Assembly (NCBI GenBank): GCA_037013495.1
Contig: CM072806.1
Location: 27,406,001 to 27,470,000, forward strand
Origin: Hippophae tibetana
Taxonomy: Eukaryota > Streptophyta > Magnoliopsida > Rosales > Elaeagnaceae
DNA length: 64,000 nt
Direction: 5' to 3'
Part shown: piece after piece, positions 23,174 through 34,351 of the stretch
Layout: every line of letters starts with the position of its first letter
Position numbering within the stretch: the stretch's first letter is position 1
Made by a program: the position numbers and the translations under genes
Notes under the pieces: model-generated
The model's database searches: none
What the model was told of the DNA's origin: nothing
What the model saw: only the letters and a program-made list of their open reading frames with translations

Positions 23174-26100
23174 GGAGAGTCCTGAGTATACAACCTAAGG
23201 ATGAAGGAGATGAGGAGAAATGTGAGCATATTTTTCACACAAGATTCCATACGAAGGATAAGGTATGTACATTCATTATTGATAGTGGGAACTGCACTAA
23301 TAATGATAGTAATATTTTGGTAGAAAAACTGGATTTGAAGTGGCATAAGCATCCAAAACCGTACAAGATACAATGGCTAAAAGACTACGGAGAAGTGAAG
23401 GTCAATAAACAAGTTTGGGTTCTATTTTGGATTGGTAAGTATGAGGATAAGGTTCTTTGTGATGTGGCACTGATGGATACTGGTCATATATTGCTTGGTC
23501 GACCATAGCAGTTTGATAGGAGGGAGTTATATAATAGGTACAAAAATTGTTATTCTTTAATAATGAAAAGAGAACAAGTGAGGTTAAGAGGAAGAGAAAA
23601 GTGAGCAAACATAAGAGGGAAATAAAATAATGAGTATAATTACTGAAAAATATAAGATTAAGAGTATAATGATGGAAAGGCAACGAGTAATTATACTTAT
23701 AGACAAGGATGTTTATCTTTCTACTAACGATCTTAACTCATCTTTTCCTAGTGTTGATGTGTTCTTGTTGTAGGACTTTAAGGACCTATTTCCTAAAGAA
23801 ATTCCCTATGGATTACCTTTGAGAGGAATTGAGCATCAAATAGACTTCACACTTGAAACCATAATACCAAATTGACATGCTTATAGAGCTAATCCCAAGG
23901 AAACGAAGGAGATACAAAGGCAAGTGGATAAGTTGCTACAAAATGGATTTGTAAGGGAGAATCTCAGCCCATGTTTTGTTCCTATCAACTTAGTCCAAAA
24001 TAAATATGGAACATGGCACATATGTGTGGATTTCCAAGCTATTAATAAGATAACAGTAAAGTATAGACATCCTATCCTTAAATTAGATGATATTCTTGAT
24101 GAATTGCATGGTCCTCATTTGTTTTATAAAATTTATTTAAAGAAAGGCTATTATCATATTTGCATGAAAGAGGGTGATGAATGAAAAATTGCATTTAAGA
24201 CTAAGTATGGATTGTATGAGTGGTTAGTAATGCCTTTCAGTTTAACTAATGCAACTAGTACATTCATGAGGTTAATAAACCATGTCTTGCATGATATCAT
24301 GGAAAGTTTATGTTAGTTTATAATGGAAATTGAGGTGCTGACCAAGTTGATGTTTCCAAATATTCTCAAGATCCTTTGCAAGGAATTGGCAGTCCAATGA
24401 CTAAGGCAAAGACAAAAAGGATGAAAGAAGCTTTACAAGGCTTGATCATGGAAGTGTAACACAAAGAGGTTGTGCTAAAAGATTCTAAAACTAAATTTGA
24501 GGATTCCAAAGCTTCACTAAGGATGGTCTATTATCTTTTTATATGATGGATACATTTGGAAGATCAAGTTGGATGCATGGATGCATTTAGGAAGCAATAA
24601 ATTTTGTTCATTCTATCAAGTTTATTTCAGAAAGCTTTTTGCTTTACCTTCTTATGTTCTTGATTAAATGCTTGAATTTGACTTATCAAAGGGAGTGATC
24701 AACCTTTGTGGTGTATCAAGGTTAGGGTTTTAATGACTTTGTTTCCTTAGGGTTCTAATCCGATCATCTTCAACACATTCCTAGCAAATCAATTGTTCCT
24801 ATTCTTTTATGTTCTTTGGTTCCTAGGGTTGTTCACTTAGAGGGTTTGTATCATTTTACTTTTATGATATTTTAATTTATAGCAAAAATTTGGATGAACA
24901 AGTGGAACACTTGCAAGCTGTTTTTAGTGTATTGAGAGAAACTAAATTGTATGCTAATATTAAGAAGTGCATATTTTTCATGGAATTTGTCGTGTTTCTT
25001 GGATTTATTGTTAGTTCGTAGGGTATTAGTATTGATGAAGAAAAGGTAAGGGAAATAAGGGATTGGACTACACCTAAGAATGCAAATAAGGTAAGAAGTT
25101 TCCATGGTTTTACGAGTTTTTATGGAAGGTTTGTTAAAGATTTTAGTTCTAGTGTTGCACCTTTGAATGAACTTTTTAAAATTAACTTTGATTTTAAGTG
25201 GGATGTTATGCATCATCGAGCTTTAAAAACTTTAAAAGATAAGCTAACTAATGCATTGTTTTTGTGTTTGCCTAACTTTGATAAATATCTTAAGATAGAA
25301 TGTGATGCATCTAGAATTGGCATAAGAGCTATTTTGATGCAGGATTAAAAACCAATTGTTTATTTTAGTGAAAAGCTAAGTGGGGTAGTGTTGAATTATC
25401 TACTTATGACAAGGAGCTTTATGCATTAGTGATAATTCTTCAAACATGGCAGCATTACTTGTGGCCAGGGGAATTCATCATTCATTCTGATCATGAGAGT
25501 TTGAAGTTCTTAAAGACCCAAGGTAAGCTTAATAAAAGACATGCTAAGCGGTTGGAGTTCATAGAAACCTTTCCTTACGTAATCAAATACAAGCATGGGA
25601 AGGAAAACGTTGTGGTTGATGCATTGTCTAGGAGGTACGTATTACTTACTTCATTTGTATGCCAATGATTTTGATTTCAGCCAAGTATATAATGCATGTG
25701 ATAAGAGTATGTTTGGTGATTTTTATAGGCACAAAGGATTTATATTCAAGAAAGATAAATTATGTGTGCCTATTTGTTCTGTTCATGAGTTGCTTGTTAG
25801 GGAAAGTTATGAGGGAGGTTTGATGGGTCATTTACTGTTCTAAAGATTTTAGATATTTTATGTGAGTATTTTTTATGGCCTAATATGAAGCATGATGTGC
25901 TATCTTTTTACGAAAAATGCATTACATGTAGGCAAGCAAAATCTAAAGTTAAACTGCATGGCTTGTATACCCTTTTACCTATACCTAATCAACCTTGGAT
26001 TGATATATATATATATATATATGGATTTTCTTTTAGGATTACCAAGGACTCAAAGTGGTAAGGATATGATATTTATTATTGTTGATAGGTTTAGTAAAAT

Positions 26101-26830
26101 GGCTCATTTTAGTGCATGTTCTAAAACCAATTATGCAACACATATTGCTTATTTATTCTTTGAAGAAGTGGTTCATTTGCATGGGTTACCTAAGACAATT
26201 GTTAGTGATAGAGATGTTAAGTTCCTAAGTCATTTTTGGTGCACTTTATGGAATAAATTAGGAACTAAACTATTATTTTCTACTGTTGCACATCTTCAAA
26301 CGGATGGTAAAACTGAAGTATTTAATAGGACACCCACTACTTTGTTACGTCCTATCATTCAAAAGAATTTATGGCAGTGGAAGAAGTGTTTGGCACATAT
26401 TGAGTTTGCATATAATATGACTGTTCATTCTACTTCTTCATTTTCTCCTTTTGAAATTGTTTATGGCTTTAATCCTTTAACATCTGTGCATATTTTACCT
26501 TTTTCTACTAACGAGCATGCTAATCTTGCTAGTAAGAAAAAGGTAGATTTTGTGAAGGATTTACATGCCAGAGTTTGAGCCAACATTGAAAGAAATAATG
26601 AGCAATATGCTAAACAAGCCAATAAGAGGCATTTGAAGGTTGTTATCCAACCTAGAGATTGGGTTTGGATGCACATGCGTAAGGAGAGTTTTCACACACA
26701 ACAGAAATCAAAATTGTAGGCTTGAGGAGATGGACCTTTTCAAGTCTTGGAACAAATCAATGATAATTCTTACAAGCTAATTTTTCCAAGTGACTATGGT
26801 AATGTTAGTGCAACTTTTAGTGTTATTGAT
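23174..26830 (+). pseudogene. pol of the Ty3/gypsy element (protease, RT, RNase H, integrase)
   Basis: Domains follow in gypsy order. The aspartic protease (about 23,260-23,508) keeps the active-site triplet DSG and ends LLGRP. Reverse transcriptase (about 23,760-24,315 and 24,859-25,160) is interrupted by the solo LTR just before the catalytic YxDD-type motif, which reads FYDI here and so lacks one Asp. RNase H covers about 25,280-25,670 (ends VDALSRR). Integrase (about 25,880-26,578) keeps the CxxC half of its zinc finger and the three acidic catalytic positions, within [13 protein letters not shown] and [12 protein letters not shown]-terminal GDWVW-like module follows (about 26,640-26,830). 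Several stops and frame changes are present. No chromodomain was recognised. Confidence 0.88.
24321..24853 (+). mobile_element. Solo LTR of the same gypsy family inside the RT region
   Basis: The 533-bp copy starts TAATGGAAATTGAGGTGCT and ends TATCA, matching the 5' LTR at 20,339-20,999 with a deletion. It is flanked by GTTTA (24316-24320) and TTTTA (24854-24858), a 5-bp target duplication with one mismatch. The RT reading frame continues across the site if the insertion and one target copy are discounted. It therefore entered after the host element had inserted. Confidence 0.88.
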
Positions 26831-27216
26831 TTATCCTTTTAGTCTTTTATTTTTTAAGGATTGATTAGGCCAAATTCACAACTAAATACAACCATTTTGT
26901 TTACAATTTTTATTTCACGGTTTTTTTCTTATAAGAAGTGAGAGTCATGTAATTTTTGGGAGAACTTTTGATCATTTTATCAAATTTATTTCGAAAAGCC
27001 TTTTGCTTTACCTTCTTATGTTCTTGATTGCATGCTTGAATTTGACTTATCAAAGGGAGTCATCAACCTTTGTGGTGTCTCAAGGTTAGAGTTTTAAAGA
27101 ATTTGTTTCCTTTGGGTTTTAATCTGATCATCTTCAACACATTCCTAAAAAATAAATTTTTCCTATTCCTTTGAGTTTGTAGGTTCCTAGGGTTGTATTC
27201 CTATAAGGTCACATCA
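26820..27216 (+). repeat. Shortened 3' LTR of the Ty3/gypsy element
   Basis: It matches about 20,660-20,999 of the 5' LTR but its first 300 or so bases, with the pol tail, are missing. The joint follows the integrase C-terminal module near 26,840, within a TAGTCTTTTA word also found in the 5' LTR, so deletion by short homology is likely. It ends CACATCA at 27,216 and abuts the target duplication ACATA. Confidence 0.8.
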
Positions 27217-27221
27217 ACATA

Positions 27222-29492
27222 CTTATGTGACCAGTGAGTGTGAAGTAGGTTCATGTCAAAATCGATCATCAGATGTGAAAAATATGTAAATGCACAAGTA
27301 AATATATCTATTATATAATGTGTATCCAATCAAAGTAAGTATGAATGGAGTATGTAGTGATCATGTCAATATTAATGCATGTCTACTTCCTCTCTTTTTT
27401 ATTTTTTTATCTTTATATTTTTTGAAACTAAGAAACACCAATAAAAATAAAAATAAACAACCAAACTAAATATTTTCACTTAGGGTCAATTCAGCATTTA
27501 AACAAAAGTATCTAAATGAAAAAATGAAGAATGACAGTCAGGTGACGGAAAGAGACAATTTCTCCTAACCCATACTTTCTTGAATTTTGGTTTCTTTATA
27601 TCTTTGGATTGGAAATCAACTATCTTAGTTGTCATAGGCATATTCTTGGAGTTACCTTTAGATTTCTCATTCATCCTAAATGAAATTCAGCATGCATGTT
27701 AAGATGATGGTAATTAGTCTTATAATTGTGAGTGTTAAATTTTACATGCCTTTTGAACGAACAACTTGATGCTTTATAGTAGAATTTTTGAACATGTTAT
27801 TATAATTTTCATTCATCCTAGAATATGATGCAATGTGTATAGATGTATGATGGTTATGAGTTCTACTAAGCATTCATCAAAAATCTATACTTGGGCCTAA
27901 TATGACCTTTCCTACCACAATGATGATAGATGGGCACAAACTTAACAGATTTTTCAATAACATATGCAACTATTTTTTATGTATAATAACTAACATTAGA
28001 AGTAGGGTTACAAGGCCTTGCCATAGTAGTATTTTATATTGAAGCTATATTTGTATCCAATAAAGTAGAAGGGTACGATAGTTTTACAAACTCATTTTTT
28101 TTAAGATGATGGCATAGAATCCCCATCTACTTAGCCTAGTTCTCTCTTATCTCAAACAGGTTTTTATAATCCATAATTTTTTTAGCCTTTCAACTCTAAT
28201 AGTTAACCTCTTCATATATTTTTTTAATTGTTCAAGTACCTACATAAGATTCTTATTTTCTTGTTTAACATATGCAAGATTTGAATTCAAGACATTAGCA
28301 CATTCAGACAATTCATTTTTTTCTTTTTCTATAATTGAAGAATTTATTTCAATCGGCCTATTTTTTCATTTAATTTAGGTATTTTTATTTTGCATCTTAC
28401 ATAATCTATGAATACTTCATTAATACTAGTAACATTAAATTTATTAAGTAGAAATTCAGCACCACATTTCTCATCATCTAAATCAATGTTAGACTTACTA
28501 GATAGTCCACTAGCAGTTGTAGTAAATGCCAATTAGTTGTTTCCAGGTTCAACAGGATTATCGTTATCATTTTTAGAGTCAGAAAGGGTAGCATTAAAAG
28601 CTTTTCCATTTTGGTTCTTCATGTTTGCATAGGCAAATGCGAAGCGAACAAAACCCATTTATTCAAAATTTTGAGGTTCAGTGGGTTTAGATTTCTTACC
28701 ATTAGAACTCACAGATTTGAGTTCTCTTAGATTTTTATCATTTTGACAATTTGATTATCTTTTATATTGAGGATTTTGTTAAATCTTCTGGTTATGAGTC
28801 ACAGTTTTTCATCATCATTGTCACTATCTTCAATCATAGTAGTTTTGAAAGTGATACCTTTGTTCTTTGGTGGTTTTCAAAAGCTCAATTCATAGGTTTG
28901 AAGTAATCCTACAAGTTCTTCTATTTTGATGTTGTCTACATCCTTACTTTCATCCATTGTAGTGACATTTGCATGCAAGCGATCTGATAAAGAGCAAAGA
29001 ATCTTTCAAGCTATCTTGAAAACATCAATTTTCTCTCCAAGATTGGTAGAGGTGTTAGTAATATCATATAATCTAGCATAGAATTAGGAAAAAATCTTGT
29101 CTTCATTCATTCTAATATTTTCAAATTGATTACCAAACATGTGAAGTTTTATTTTTTTAACTTGTAAGGTACCTCATGGGCAACTTCTAAAATATTCCAA
29201 GCATGCTTAGCACTTTCAACATATGAAATATGATGAATCTCATTTGCAATCACAGCACTACAAATATCTTTAATTCCTTTTTTATTCCTATTACTACCAA
29301 TTTTATCTTAATTGGTCCATTCATTCCTAGGCTTAGGAATGACTACATTATCTTTGGTAATACATAATTCCCAACCATAAAGCACAGAGCTTCAGACACT
29401 TTCATTTATATAGGAGCCATCCAATATGAGTAATTTGATCTATCAAAGTAAGGAACACAGGCTGTAGATGATCCCTCTCTCAAGTGATCCAT
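27222..29492 (-). pseudogene. gag region of the Copia element (SIRE/Maximus-like)
   Basis: On the minus strand a start at 29492 opens MDHLREGSS, followed by a VPYFDRSNYSYW motif typical of Copia gag. Further on are HISYVESAKHAWNILEVAHE (about 29,220-29,160), a KIEELVGLLQTYE-type helix and an acidic, coiled-coil-like part (28532-28344). Stops and frame changes are frequent. The region downstream fades out before the inserted gypsy element. The assignment to SIRE/Maximus is from the long gag with a coiled-coil tail and is tentative. Confidence 0.7.
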
Positions 29493-29529
29493 AACAAGGT
29501 CCTACGCATACTAAGTGTATCTAGTGACC

Positions 29530-29541
29530 GCTTTGATACCA
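29530..29541 (-). other. Primer-binding site of the Copia element (tRNA-iMet)
   Basis: The minus strand reads TGGTATCAAAGC, one base from the standard TGGTATCAGAGC complementary to initiator tRNA-Met. It lies two bases inside the LTR end at 29,544, which fixes the element's orientation. Confidence 0.85.
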
Positions 29542-29543
29542 AG

Positions 29544-31518
29544 TGAAAGTTTGTTTAGTTATAGATCTAAATATCTAGTCAGCAAAAGTATGGTAAATTA
29601 AAAATTTATAAGTAGCCAAACAACCAATCACATATATGTAAAGTAATACAGAACTAAAAATATCAACACATGATATTTTTAGGTGGAAATAACAAAGTTC
29701 ACACTAATGACGTAAGAGAAAAACCACCAGACCACCTCACTATCCACTATGAAAAATAAGTATCCAATTACAAGGCTAGGACTCAAACTACTCACCCAGG
29801 GATTTCCCCAAGTAACCTACTTACATGTCATTGTTTTGATCACATTTTCTATAAGATAGGCGTTCAAATTCGAACCAACATTTTGATAAACTCGAGTCTC
29901 ATGAGTTAATCAAAATCATATCATTATAATTTGAAAGATTAGCACATAAATACAAGTGTAATTTTGTGTCCTAGAGCAAATTCAATAGTCAAAAGCCCTA
30001 ACTAGTTTATTTAATTAATATATCAGATAAATTAAAACAACTAACAATTCTAAAATAATCAGTTAAAAGCATAATAACACAATTATTATGGTAGGCTTGT
30101 TAATCCATCAAACATGACGATAAATGTTTGATAAATTAACTTAATGAAAAAGCCTACTTGAAAAAAATTAGCAAAATAATAGATAGAATAAAAGATGAAG
30201 AGAATAAGCATAATAGCTCTTGTGTGGTTAGTTTCAAATGTGTGATTAGGTTTGTATTTAAAGAATATTTTGAAGCACACTAGGTTAAAGTTGAATTACT
30301 ATATTGTCCATAAAATTAGTTAAAACACGTTAAAAAATAAAGACAATACTATAAAAAAAATTAATCCAATTTTAATTAAAAATAAGTTTTAAAATCAGAT
30401 AACTGGCTACACGATTAATCCACTCAATTTCTCAATCAATCAATATAACATCAACTCAATCAATCCAAAATATGTTTAACTAATATTTAAAATCAGATTA
30501 ATTGGGTCTATTGCCCAATCAATCTAGTATACACGCAATTGATCGAGTGGCTCAAAATTCATATTTTTCTTATTATGTCTAATATGCAATCTAACGTGTA
30601 CAAAAATAGAAATATACCTAACAACTCCCCATTTGGCATATTTGTGTGACAAAACCTCTCTCTTACTACATAATGCATGTATGAAAATTAAATTTTACAT
30701 AGTGGTGCTATACTATGATCTAGTGGAACCATCTTCACTTGATTCTTAAAAGCTCATATGATCACTGGAAGTTAAAAACAAAAATCCTCAAAAAACTTGT
30801 TCTAAAAGAATCATTGTTCAATAGTTTTATGTATCTAACAATAAAAAAAGTGAAGAATATTCATAAGTGAGTAATCATTAGATAGAACTACCTCTCTTTG
30901 TAATATCTCCAATGTGAATTTTCAAAGTAATTCTCCTCCTAAATTTACTCTCCTTTTTTTGTAGATTTTTCAATGAAACTTCTAATTTTCCTCCCTCCTT
31001 TTTCCATATAAATAAGCAATATAATCATGAAACATAGTAATCAAGTAGTATATTTAATGACTAAGGAGGAATACACATTCTTAAAAGCTCCAAACAAAGA
31101 GATAAAAACAATATGTTTTCCAAAAATGAATAAACTCCCCCTAAATTCTACGATTCCTCTAAATAAATTATAATAAAACAAAAATTGTAAAAATTGATAT
31201 ATATAATTTTTCTAATTGAGTGTAATAGACTTAATTTAATATGACTATAACAATACACATAAATCATGAAATTAATTTTTTCAAAGTGTGACTATCCATT
31301 GACAACATAAATATATGTATAAAATACACATAAGCTAGCATACTAACACATAAAGTGACATATCTATAATCACCAAAAACAAAAGATGTGTTAGAACTGG
31401 AATAGGATATTGATTTTTTTATTTATGATTAGTTACAAAAGATTCAAAAGGAGTATCACCTATTATAAAAACAAATGCATTTGAATTCATACTTGTTCAA
31501 AATAAAATTTACTTATCA
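29544..31518 (-). mobile_element. Right LTR (5' in element sense) of the Copia element
   Basis: About 1,975 bp, homologous to the left LTR. It carries the same ATTGATCGAG-type word cluster (about 30,420-30,550) and about 260 bp (31,242-31,511) absent from the left LTR. It ends CTTATCA at 31,518. No matching target duplication was found (TTTAT on the left, AAATA on the right), so a flank has been rearranged or one end is misplaced. Confidence 0.75.
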
Positions 31519-32357
31519 AAATATTAGCACATAAACACAAGTGCAAGTATGTTTCCTAAAGTAGATTCAATAATCAAAAACTCTAACTAGTTTATTTAAG
31601 CAATATATCTGATAGATTGAAAACAACTAGCAACTCTAGACCAATTAGTTAAAAGCACAATAACACAATTATTAATATAGGCTTGTTAATACATCAAACA
31701 CAACCACCAATGTTTGATAAATAAACTTAATGAAAAATCCTAATTAATTTTTTTTTGCAAACTAAGAGAGAGAATAAAAGATGAAGAGAATAAGCACAAT
31801 AGCTCTTGTGTTATTAGTTTCAAAGTTGTGCTTAGATTTATATTTATTGAATATTTTGAAGCTCACTACGTTAAAGTGGAATTACCATATTGTCCATAAA
31901 ATTAGTTAAAACACCTTTTAGATATAATGAAAATATTGTAAGAAACCAATCTAAGTCGTATCAAAAATATATTTTACAATCAGATAGCTGGTTGCTCAAT
32001 CAATCCACTCAACTGCTCGATCGATCGAACATCCACTGGATCAATCTAGAATACATTTAACCAATATTTAAAAATAAGTAGATTGATCAAGTATATCCCT
32101 CGATCAATCTAATCATATATTAAAATTAGATTAATTAGGTTTATTACTTGATTGATCCAATATACACTCGATTAATCGAGTGGCTCAAATTAGTATTTTT
32201 CCTATTGTGTCTAATATGCAATCTAACATGCGTGGGAATAGAAATATATTTGATATGTGATTGTTGAGGCGTGATAGTTTCTACATTTTGAAATATTTTT
32301 CTAAGACACACCTAGAAACTAAAATTAGAATTAAATGTTTTGTTTCATGAATAACGC
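31519..32357 (-). mobile_element. Third, truncated LTR of the same Copia family
   Basis: It matches about 18,518-19,277 of the left LTR and 29,930-30,620 of the right LTR in the same orientation, including the GATCGATC cluster at about 32,010-32,180. It abuts the end of the right LTR directly. It is cut at both ends. Confidence 0.75.
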
Positions 32358-32359
32358 CA

Positions 32360-33290
32360 ATATTAAAGCTTTTCCTTTAGTGCGATTTATGATTTAAATA
32401 TTGTAAATATATCACAATAATCCCATAAAATTACCACTTTAACTAGGTTTTGCTTTCTTAAATCCAAAAATTTCACATTATTTTCTTAAAATTAGTTCAC
32501 AACATCAGGCAAAGAAAACTTGAGGATTAATGCATTTAGCCAAAGGAAACTTGAAGAATGATTGCACCTACTTGACAAGATTGGGTATTCTTGAAGAAAT
32601 AGATGATGATATGAAGAACCCCCCAAAAGTCTAATATTTGTGCAAAATCTCTACAAAAAGATCATAAACATGTATCAAGGTTGATGTTTATACAAACAAA
32701 TTACAAAGAAGAGTGATGATTTTTCGATAAAAATTGGACTCTTTTTTTGTTGAAAAGCATAGAGAGAGGTGAGTGGGAGAGGAATAGAGCTTGAAAAACA
32801 TGGAAAAAATTGTGTTTCATGTGGTATATGTTCACGTTGAGAGTGTTAAAATACACATAAACCGCAATGTGCACAAAATCATGTCATGTCGTGCACATAA
32901 AATTTATCCCCAAAACCCAACCGATGACGTGTGCCATGGCGCAACCTTATTTCACATTCTCATTGTTTGACCTAGGAGTAATGAGCCGCAATGGGCACAC
33001 ACTCATGTTGTGTCGCACATACAAAAAAAAATCAATTTTTCTAGATTTCTAGTTTTTTAAAAATTAAACAAAAACTAAAAAAGATTACTAATAATTATAG
33101 AATAAATTACTAAATAAAAATATTATTTGATGATAATTCATTATCCACCCTCAACCTAAGTCATGTAATTTCACATTACAATCAAATGACACAAATATAA
33201 TAAAAATAATAATTGTAAACATATGTGAAGTAAAAAACAAAATTTCAACTAAAGTAAAATGAAAGAAATAGAATGATTTTCCTTCTATTT
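32360..33290 (-). mobile_element. Probable Athila/Tat-like non-coding internal fragment
   Basis: The stretch contains words such as GTGCCATGGCGCAACC and CCGCAATG(T/G)GCAC, like those at about 3,545-3,760 in reverse sense, and it precedes a minus-strand gag fragment of that type. No frame of interest. Boundaries are vague. Confidence 0.35.
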
Positions 33291-33790
33291 AGCACTTGAT
33301 CTAATATTATCCTGATGGAGATAACTTCCATCAAAAGTTGTAAGCATTTGTGAGATCTTGGTTGGGACCTTTTGGTTGCCTACTAGTTTTAACAGCAATA
33401 GCATTAACAACCTCCTAAGGGTTTATCACAATTTTTTAGGAGAGCTTGCTAGATACTTATGCTTCTATCATTTCCATTGTTATGGCCATTTGGCTCATTT
33501 GTGTCTCTAGGTTATGAATTGTAACTTTGGTGTCCCAATGAAATTTAGCATTGTAAGAAGCTAAAACAAGAATTAAATCCTCTAGAAACTTACCTTGAGG
33601 TTGTTGATATGGATAACGTTGATGATGTGAACCCTAAAAAGGCTAGCCTTGAAACCCACAAGGAACTGAGTAACGTGAATCCAAAAGATCATTACCTTTA
33701 AAATCCAATAAAAATTTGAGTATAATCACCCTAAGAAGCTAGAATACAGATTACGAGATATGAAGCACCAAAAGGTTTCCCTAGCCTTGA
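33290..33790 (-). pseudogene. C-terminal gag fragment of an Athila/Tat-like element
   Basis: The minus strand reads HNLETQMSQMAITME at about 33,520-33,480, with ASYNAKFHWD just before it, a pattern typical of the link between gag and protease in Athila/Tat-like elements. Stops interrupt it. No linked LTR is clear. Confidence 0.5.
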
Positions 33791-34300
33791 TAAGCTAATG
33801 AATGCCACAATGTTTCCTAAATCTTGATAAGATCTAAAAATGTTCAAATAAGAACCAAGAAGAAAAACTCTCATAATTTTATTCATAATATCTTATCTCC
33901 ATTCTCATTACATAGGTTCAGCCTTATATAGGCTTAAAATAAGAATAAACTAGCTAAAAAGATAATTATAAAATCCTAATTGATATTTGAAAATAAAATA
34001 ATTCCTAAGATAACTAAATCCTAAAACAATAGATATTTTTTGGTCTACAAAGCGTAAAATCCAAAAGAATAATATCAACCAAGTGGTACTCCTCAAGAAA
34101 GAGCCTTTTTGCACATAATCAACCCATATTTCTAACAACATCTTGGTAGCCCATTTTGGCCTAATAAAAGTCCAAATTGAAAAATATATATCTTTGTAAT
34201 GATTTTAGCTCATTCTTAAGATTTCCAAAACATTTTGATTCACCTCAATTAGATATTAAATGACAAAGATATTATGAAAATAGTGATAGTTACTCATAGA
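33790..34300 (-). mobile_element. LTR-like fragment with promoter features
   Basis: On the minus strand a TATA-like CCTATATAAGGC (about 33,941-33,930) precedes an AATAAAATTATGAGAG poly(A)-like region (about 33,885-33,868) in LTR fashion. The family was not identified and ends are not resolved. Confidence 0.3.
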
Positions 34301-34351
34301 ATTGTTTTCTAGTGGGATTTTGTTTAATAGCTTTTACTCCACGGTCCAAAA

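Larger units (their letters stand above)
20339..27216 (+). mobile_element. Ty3/gypsy retrotransposon (full span, decayed), TSD ACATA
   Basis: The element spans 6,878 bp between perfect 5-bp target duplications ACATA (20334-20338 and 27217-27221). It has a 5' LTR (20339-20999), a PBS next to it (from 21000; a decayed TTTGGTATCAGAGCC, tRNA-iMet type), gag, protease, reverse transcriptase, RNase H and integrase in gypsy order, and a shortened 3' LTR. It sits inside the Copia element, whose sequence resumes on both sides. Stops and frameshifts in gag and pol and a solo LTR in the RT region show it is inactive. Confidence 0.92.
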
